DNA of 64,000 bases from Bacillota bacterium (GTDB taxonomy: Bacteria; Bacillota; Clostridia; Clostridiales; Clostridiaceae). Location: the NCBI GenBank assembly GCA_021781745.1, contig JAJXWH010000015.1, positions 40,467 to 104,466 on the forward strand. The letters run 5' to 3'. A program made the translations under genes and the position numbers. The notes beneath the pieces are model-generated. The model had not been told where the DNA came from, did no database searches, and saw only the letters and a program-made list of their open reading frames with translations. Positions 58,717-64,000 of this stretch are shown here, one piece after another; within the stretch, counting starts at the first letter, position 1, and each line of letters starts with the position of its first letter.

Positions 58717-59150
58717 TATTCTTCACCACCCATTTCCTCAAAATCTCTTTTTGAAACAAATTTTGTTTTTACAGGAAGTTTATGTGAAGCAAGTCTCATT
58801 GCTTCTCTTGCAGTTTCTTCTGGTACTCCTGATAATTCAAATAGTACTCTGCCCGGCTTAACTACTGCAACCCAATATTCTGGTGATCCTTTACCTGAAC
58901 CCATTCTTGTTTCAGCTGGTTTTTCTGTAACTGGCTTATCTGGGAAAATCTTTATCCAAAGCTTTCCACCTCTTTTAATGTATCTATTGATAGCAATTCT
59001 GGCAGATTCAATTTGATTACTTGTAATCCATCCACAAGTTAGCGCTTGGATTCCGTAATCTCCATAAGCTAAGAAATTACCTCTTGTTGCCTTACCTTTC
59101 ATTCTACCACGTTGCACCTTACGATGTTTTACCCTTTTAGGCATTAACAT
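58716..59150 (-). CDS. rplP: ribosomal protein L16
   Basis: The 144-residue protein begins [24 protein letters not shown] and has [45 protein letters not shown], close to the peptidyl transferase centre. Confidence 0.98.
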   Translation of the reverse strand: MLMPKRVKHRKVQRGRMKGKATRGNFLAYGDYGIQALTCGWITSNQIESARIAINRYIKRGGKLWIKIFPDKPVTEKPAETRMGSGKGSPEYWVAVVKPGRVLFELSGVPEETAREAMRLASHKLPVKTKFVSKRDFEEMGGEE

Positions 59151-59167
59151 GATCTATTCCTCCTTTC

Positions 59168-59833
59168 CTATGCGTTAGCCTCTTCCTTTTCTACTTTCTT
59201 AGTTGGAAGAACTTCTCCATTATAAACCCAAACCTTAACTCCGATTTTTCCATATGTTGTATCTGCTTCAGCAAATCCATAGTCAATGTCAGCTCTTAAT
59301 GTTTGTAGTGGAATTGTTCCTTCATGATAGTGTTCAGTTCTTGCTATTTCAGCTCCACCCAATCTACCAGAACATGCAGTTTTTACACCTTTTATTCCAT
59401 GCTTCATAGCTCTTTGCATTGTTTGCTTCATAGCTCTTCTGAATGAAATTCTTTTTTCTAATTGTGCAGCAATATTTTCAGCCATTAATTGAGCATCTGC
59501 TTCTGCACTTTTAACTTCAACTATATTTATTAAGATATTCTTACCTTCAACAAATTGAGTTAAGCTATTCTTTAATGTTTCAATTCCTGCTCCACCTTTT
59601 CCTATGATAACACCTGGTTTAGCAGTGTGTATGTTTAATTTAACTCTCTTAGCAGCTCTTTCAATTTCTACTTTAGAAATACCTGCTGCAAAAAGTTCTT
59701 TTTTAACAAATTTTCTAATCTTGTTATCTTCTACAAGATTGTCAGCAAAATTTTTCTTATTAGCATACCATTTTGCATCCCATCCTTTGATAACTCCTAC
59801 CCTAAGGCCATGAGGATTTACTTTTTGACCCAC
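59168..59833 (-). CDS. rpsC: ribosomal protein S3
   Basis: The 221-residue protein has a GTG start (GTG 59833 after AAAGGAGGG), [23 protein letters not shown], the KH motif [16 protein letters not shown], and the C-terminal signature with [19 protein letters not shown]. Confidence 0.98.
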   Translation of the reverse strand: MGQKVNPHGLRVGVIKGWDAKWYANKKNFADNLVEDNKIRKFVKKELFAAGISKVEIERAAKRVKLNIHTAKPGVIIGKGGAGIETLKNSLTQFVEGKNILINIVEVKSAEADAQLMAENIAAQLEKRISFRRAMKQTMQRAMKHGIKGVKTACSGRLGGAEIARTEHYHEGTIPLQTLRADIDYGFAEADTTYGKIGVKVWVYNGEVLPTKKVEKEEANA

Positions 59834-59856
59834 TTGCTTTTCCCTCCTTTTATCTA

Positions 59857-60192
59857 TTAAGCTCTTTCTTTAACAACTACTGTTATGTTACTTGTTTTCT
59901 TCAAGATTTTGAACGCTCTACCTTGAGCATGAGGTTGGAATCTCTTTAATGTTGATCCTTGACCAACAAAGCACTCTGAAACGTATAAGTTATCAGCGTT
60001 TAATTCCAAATTATTTTCTGCGTTAGCAACTGCTGATTTTAAAACTTTATTTATCACTACTGCTGCTTCTCTTGGAGTATATTGTAAAATAGCAAAAGCT
60101 TCATTAACTTGTTTTCCTCTTATTAAATCAAGAATCACTCCTACTTTTGTTGGAGACATTCTAACATATTTTGCTATAGCTCTAGCTTCCAT
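59857..60192 (-). CDS. rplV: ribosomal protein L22
   Basis: The 111-residue protein has [30 protein letters not shown] and the loop that lines the exit tunnel, [29 protein letters not shown]. Confidence 0.98.
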   Translation of the reverse strand: MEARAIAKYVRMSPTKVGVILDLIRGKQVNEAFAILQYTPREAAVVINKVLKSAVANAENNLELNADNLYVSECFVGQGSTLKRFQPHAQGRAFKILKKTSNITVVVKERA

Positions 60193-60212
60193 TTATGATC
60201 CTCCTTTCCAGG

Positions 60213-60485
60213 CTATCTTTTTGATGTTTTATCGTCATGACCTTTATAAGTTCTAGTTAATACAAATTCACCTAACTTATGGCCAACCATATCTTCTGAT
60301 ATATATACTGGTACGTGCTTTCTTCCATCATGAACAGCAATTGTGTGACCTATGAATTGTGGAAAGATTGTTGAACTTCTTGACCAAGTTTTTATAACCT
60401 TTTTATCTCCGTTGCTATTCATTTCTTCTATCTTCTTAAAAAGTCCTTCATGAACAAAAGGCGCTTTCTTTGTTGATCTACTCAC
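60213..60485 (-). CDS. rpsS: ribosomal protein S19
   Basis: The 90-residue protein shows [51 protein letters not shown] and [18 protein letters not shown]. The frame is open to 60509; GGGAGG is spaced for GTG 60485. Confidence 0.96.
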   Translation of the reverse strand: MSRSTKKAPFVHEGLFKKIEEMNSNGDKKVIKTWSRSSTIFPQFIGHTIAVHDGRKHVPVYISEDMVGHKLGEFVLTRTYKGHDDKTSKR

Positions 60486-60550
60486 TAATATGCCTCCCTT
60501 CCTAAACACTAAGCCCTGAGCTTTGAAGAGAACTTACTATTCTCCTCAAA

Positions 60551-61384
60551 CTACTTAGCTCTTCTATCTTTAACAATGAATTTATCTGAATATTTCTTAG
60601 TCTTTCTAGTTTTGTATCCAAGTGCTGGTTTACCCCATGGTGTTACTGGACTTGGTCTACCAACTGGAGATTTACCTTCACCACCACCGTGAGGGTGATC
60701 ATTAGGGTTCATTACAGATCCTCTAACTGTTGGTCTCCATCCCATATGTCTCTTTCTACCTGCTTTACCGATATTAACGATATCGTTTGTTGCATTTGAA
60801 AGTGTTCCAATTGTAGCTCTACATTCGATTCTTACATATCTCATTTCACCTGATGGTAATCTTAGAGTTGCATAATCTCCTTCTTTAGCCATTAATTGAG
60901 CTGATCCACCTGCTGCTCTAACTAATTGACCACCTTTACCTCTTTGTAGTTCTACATTATGAATGAATGTACCTACTGGTATATTCTTTAATGGAAGAGC
61001 ATTACCTGGTTTAATATCAGCATTAACTCCTGATTCAACTATATCACCAACATTTAATCCTGCTGGTGCAAGGATATATCTCTTTTCTCCATCAGTATAT
61101 ACAACAAGTGCAATATATGCTGATCTGTTTGGATCATATTCTATAGTTGCAACCTTTGCTGAAACTTCATCTTTATTTCTTTTGAAATCTATTATTCTGT
61201 ATTTTCTTTTAACACCGCCGCCACGATGTCTAACAGTAATTTTACCTTGAGCATTTCTACCTGCTTTACTCTTTAATGCAACAAGAAGTGACTTTTCTGG
61301 TTCTTGTGAAGTTATTTCTTCAAAAGTTGGCATAGTCATTTGTCTTCTCGCTGGAGTAATAGGGTTAAACTTTTTAACTGCCAT
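60551..61384 (-). CDS. rplB: ribosomal protein L2
   Basis: The 277-residue protein begins [24 protein letters not shown] and has the conserved [28 protein letters not shown] and the peptidyl-transferase-centre region [35 protein letters not shown] with its essential His. Confidence 0.98.
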   Translation of the reverse strand: MAVKKFNPITPARRQMTMPTFEEITSQEPEKSLLVALKSKAGRNAQGKITVRHRGGGVKRKYRIIDFKRNKDEVSAKVATIEYDPNRSAYIALVVYTDGEKRYILAPAGLNVGDIVESGVNADIKPGNALPLKNIPVGTFIHNVELQRGKGGQLVRAAGGSAQLMAKEGDYATLRLPSGEMRYVRIECRATIGTLSNATNDIVNIGKAGRKRHMGWRPTVRGSVMNPNDHPHGGGEGKSPVGRPSPVTPWGKPALGYKTRKTKKYSDKFIVKDRRAK

Positions 61385-61448
61385 TTAAAATTCCCTCCTT
61401 CTTCAAGCTTCTCTGGCGCTTATCACCAATAATGGCTTTATTGTTCTA

Positions 61449-61745
61449 TTATTGCATTCCTTCGAAGAATTCAATTCCATTGCTTTCTTCAGTTAATGTA
61501 ACAATAGCTTTTTTATAATCTGGTCTCTTACCTACATGTACGCCCATTCTTTTAGTTTTACCTAAACCGTTTATTGTGTTAACAGATTCAACCTTAACGT
61601 TGAATACTTCTTCCACAGCTCTCTTTATTTGAGATTTGTTAGCATCAACATGAACTATGAAAGTGTACCTTTTTTCGGCCATAGACGCCATACTTTTTTC
61701 AGTTATGATAGGCTTTCTTATTATATCATGGCTTGTTAATTTCAT
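61449..61745 (-). CDS. rplW: ribosomal protein L23
   Basis: The 98-residue protein, near the exit tunnel and the docking site for trigger factor and SRP, shows [50 protein letters not shown]. It overlaps the rplD stop codon by one base. Confidence 0.98.
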   Translation of the reverse strand: MKLTSHDIIRKPIITEKSMASMAEKRYTFIVHVDANKSQIKRAVEEVFNVKVESVNTINGLGKTKRMGVHVGKRPDYKKAIVTLTEESNGIEFFEGMQ

Positions 61746-62365
61746 TATGCGTACACCTCCTCAATTTTTGATACAGCATCTTTTGTTATGATTAATTTTT
61801 CATACTTTAATAAATCATATACATTGATGTTATTTGCAGGAATAACACTTATTCCTTGAATGTTTCTTGCTGATTTATAAACAACTTCATTTGATTCTGC
61901 TGTTATAATTAATGCTTTATTAGCTTCTAAAGCTTTTAACATCTCTACTATGTTCTTAGTTTTTGGTGCTTCGAAATTTAATGAATCAAGAACTATCATT
62001 TGATTATCTTGAACTTTGCTTGTTAAAGCAGATTTCATAGCAACCTTTCTCATACTCTTTGGAACAGAAACTCTATAGTCTCTTGGCTTTGGTGCGAATA
62101 CAATACCACCTTTGATCCATTGTGGTGATCTGATAGAACCTTGTCTTGCTCTTCCAGTACCCTTTTGTCTCCAAGGCTTAATTCCGCCTCCTCTAACTTC
62201 AGATCTAGTTTTAGTTGATTGAGTTCCTTGTCTCTTGTTAGCTAATAATGCTACTACTACTTGATGTAATGCATATTCATTAATTTCCGCTGCAAATACA
62301 CTTTCATTTAACTCCATATCTGCAACTTTATTTCCTTCTTTATTAAATACTCCTACTGTAGGCAT
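61745..62365 (-). CDS. rplD: ribosomal protein L4
   Basis: The 206-residue protein has the extended tunnel loop [61 protein letters not shown] lies between an upstream in-frame ATG at 62386 and ATG 62365. L4 can also regulate S10 operons. Confidence 0.97.
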   Translation of the reverse strand: MPTVGVFNKEGNKVADMELNESVFAAEINEYALHQVVVALLANKRQGTQSTKTRSEVRGGGIKPWRQKGTGRARQGSIRSPQWIKGGIVFAPKPRDYRVSVPKSMRKVAMKSALTSKVQDNQMIVLDSLNFEAPKTKNIVEMLKALEANKALIITAESNEVVYKSARNIQGISVIPANNINVYDLLKYEKLIITKDAVSKIEEVYA

Positions 62366-62391
62366 TCTACTTCCTCCTTTCTTCAAAGAAA

Positions 62392-63021
62392 TTAAGCTCT
62401 AACTGTATTTTTAATTACTACTGTACCTTTATTAGGTCCTGGGATTCCACCCTTAATTAGTATTAAATTCTTCTCAGCTATTACTTTAACAACTTCTAAA
62501 TTAAGCACTGTTGTATTAACAGATCCCATATGTCCTGGCATTCTCTTATTCTTGAATGTTCTTGATGGATCTGATGAAGCTCCCATTGAACCTGGTGCTC
62601 TATGGAACTTAGAACCATGAGTCATAGGCCCTCTTTGTTGATTCCATCTCTTGATAGCTCCTTGGAAACCCTTTCCCTTAGATACTGCAGATACATCAAC
62701 TTTTTCACCTGCTTCAAATACATCAGCTTTTATTTCGCTACCAACCTCATATTGATTAATATCGTCAAGTCTAAATTCTTTAAGAGTTCTTCTTAAAGTA
62801 GCTCCAGCTTTAGCAAAGTGACCTTTTCTTGGTTTATTAGCTAATTTTTCTCTTATTTCATCAAAACCAACTTGTATTGCTTCATAACCATCATTTTCTA
62901 ATGTTTTCTTCTGAACAACAACACATGGGCCAGCTTCTACTACAGTTACAGGAATCACCTTACCTTTTTCATCAAAGATTTGTGTCATCCCAATTTTCTT
63001 ACCAATTATAGCTTTTTTCAT
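62392..63021 (-). CDS. rplC: ribosomal protein L3
   Basis: The 209-residue protein begins [32 protein letters not shown] and has the peptidyl-transferase loop [49 protein letters not shown]. Confidence 0.98.
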   Translation of the reverse strand: MKKAIIGKKIGMTQIFDEKGKVIPVTVVEAGPCVVVQKKTLENDGYEAIQVGFDEIREKLANKPRKGHFAKAGATLRRTLKEFRLDDINQYEVGSEIKADVFEAGEKVDVSAVSKGKGFQGAIKRWNQQRGPMTHGSKFHRAPGSMGASSDPSRTFKNKRMPGHMGSVNTTVLNLEVVKVIAEKNLILIKGGIPGPNKGTVVIKNTVRA

Positions 63022-63096
63022 GTATTTACACCTCCCAAACTAATTAGCGGACTGTTAACAATCATAACTAGCCGTTTTTTTATATTATTTCCAGTA

Positions 63097-63405
63097 TTAT
63101 AGTTTGATTTCTATATCAACACCTGCTGGAAGATTTAATCTCATTAATGCATCAACAGTTTTAGGTGATGGATTAACAATATCGATTAATCTCTTATGAG
63201 TTCTTATCTCAAATTGTTCTCTTGAATCTTTGTACTTATGAACTGCTCTTAATATTGTAACAACATCTTTTTCAGTTGGTAGAGGTACTGGACCTACAAC
63301 CTTAGCTCCTGTTGTTTTTGCAGTTTCAACAATTTTTTCAGCTGATTGATCTAATATTGTGTGATCAAAAGCTTTTAATCTAATTCTTATTTTTTGCTTT
63401 GACAT
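63097..63405 (-). CDS. rpsJ: ribosomal protein S10
   Basis: The 102-residue protein (also the transcription factor NusE) shows [70 protein letters not shown]. It is the first gene of the S10-spc-alpha superoperon, with a leader of about 190 nt. Confidence 0.98.
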   Translation of the reverse strand: MSKQKIRIRLKAFDHTILDQSAEKIVETAKTTGAKVVGPVPLPTEKDVVTILRAVHKYKDSREQFEIRTHKRLIDIVNPSPKTVDALMRLNLPAGVDIEIKL

Positions 63406-63424
63406 TTCATTTCCCTCCTTTTTA

Positions 63425-63599
63425 TGTACGTTTTACTTCTAACGCACAACAGCGATTGTTCTGTAAACTGTTCCAGGTGTTTCGCAACACTCCAACAACT
63501 TACCTAATCCCTGCCGTCGGATTCTAGATCCAAACTTACTCATCAAGAATTACCCGGAAGTCCGGCAACCTCTTGAATCTTCGCTGTATGCTATGCAAC
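63425..63599 (-). promoter_or_regulatory. structured S10 operon leader
   Basis: The minus-strand transcript upstream of rpsJ is far more GC-rich than other gaps. It can form TCAAGA/TCTTGA (63543-63548, 63571-63576) enclosing CCGGA/TCCGG, and GTGTT-GCGA-AACAC (63477-63490) with a GNRA tetraloop. A role as an L4-type autoregulatory leader is inferred. The 468-bp rpsJ-tuf gap holds this leader, its promoter and the tuf terminator. Confidence 0.65.
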
Positions 63600-63605
63600 T
63601 TCTTC

Positions 63606-63634
63606 ATTATACTATTGTTATATTGTCTTTTCAA
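63606..63634 (-). promoter_or_regulatory. S10 operon promoter
   Basis: On the minus strand, TTGAAA (63629-63634), 17 bp, TATAAT (63606-63611). Transcription would start near 63599. Confidence 0.85.
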
Positions 63635-63812
63635 GCTTTTTTTTACATTTTCTTAACTTTTTTTATACAATATTTTATTCATTATTTCTTCCATTTACTT
63701 CAAGGATTGTTTTTATTATTAATTATTTTTATATGTCAGCTATACCTTTGAGAATTATTTATTTATAGATTATTATATATTTAAATATGAACTAAATCCA
63801 TTATTTTTCATA

Positions 63813-63848
63813 AAATAAAAGCAAGGAATAAATCCCTTGCTTTTATTT
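63813..63848 (-). terminator. terminator of tuf
   Basis: On the minus strand, AATAAAAGCAAGG pairs with CCTTGCTTTTATT, followed by TTATG. It lies about 30 bp past the tuf stop codon. Confidence 0.9.
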
Positions 63849-63873
63849 ATTAAAATTCAAATAATAATTTGAA

Positions 63874-64000
63874 TTATTCTACTATGCTAGTAACAACTCC
63901 AGAACCTACAGTTCTTCCACCTTCTCTGATAGCGAATCTTAATCCTTCATCCATTGCGATTGGAGTGATTAATTCAACATTCATGTCGATGTGATCTCCA
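63874..64000 (-). CDS. tuf: elongation factor Tu, C-terminal end (runs off window)
   Basis: Only the last 41 residues are visible: [20 protein letters not shown]...[21 protein letters not shown], the end of EF-Tu domain 3. The stop codon is at 63874-63876. It lies upstream of the S10 operon, as expected at the end of a str operon. Confidence 0.95.
   Translation of the reverse strand, partial: GDHIDMNVELITPIAMDEGLRFAIREGGRTVGSGVVTSIVE

Overview
The window is AT-rich, low-GC Gram-positive DNA with strong AGGAGG-type ribosome binding sites. It fits Clostridium sensu stricto, most like the solventogenic C. beijerinckii / C. butyricum group. Evidence: an adjacent ptb-buk pair for butyrate formation, a malQ/malR locus, class I two-subunit fumarase, CwlD and SleB-type spore cortex enzymes, and a Firmicutes ribosomal protein block next to an ECF transporter module. 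The species is inferred, not proven. Almost every gene is on the minus strand; only a SleB-type hydrolase and a 55-residue membrane protein are on the plus strand.

Layout, left to right. 1-7.4 kb: the N-terminus of a chemotaxis receptor, then a maltodextrin locus (LacI-family regulator, 4-alpha-glucanotransferase, two permeases, lipoprotein binding protein; no ATPase). Three GCAANCGNTTGC operators lie here. 7.7-16.8 kb: a small GIY-YIG protein, then a branched-chain amino acid operon read ilvN-cimA-leuC-leuD-leuB-ilvB-ilvC behind a T-box leader. 17-24.9 kb: an unknown protein, glmM, yerC, an AIM24 protein, folate genes (HD protein, folP, folB-folK fusion) and ptb-buk. 25.4-33.4 kb: an FAD-dependent dehydrogenase, cdaA-cdaR (c-di-AMP), a cortex-lytic-type hydrolase, iadA and ptsI. 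33.6-42.9 kb: nrdA-nrdB with NrdR boxes, a two-component system, a TPR membrane protein, fumarase and cwlD. 43-64 kb: rplM-rpsI, truA, ecfT-ecfA2-ecfA1, then the alpha, spc and S10 ribosomal operons without a break, ending in the 3' end of tuf.

The most unusual content is between genes. Four copies of a ~158-bp inverted-repeat element (one enlarged to 247 bp) lie at 16.3, 19.7, 25.0 and 29.3 kb. Their ends are near-identical ~26-bp terminal inverted repeats flanked by TTA/TAA direct repeats. Two internal stems change sequence from copy to copy while keeping base pairing. One copy lies between the T-box terminator and the ilvN start codon; another would form nearly the whole 5' UTR of ptb-buk. 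A second family of 39-bp hairpin modules, also with covarying arms, is nested in one of these elements and forms an array between nrdA and nrdB.

No tRNA or rRNA gene, CRISPR array or intact insertion sequence was seen. Several start codons are placed by the ribosome binding site, downstream of the longest possible reading frame; these cases are noted.
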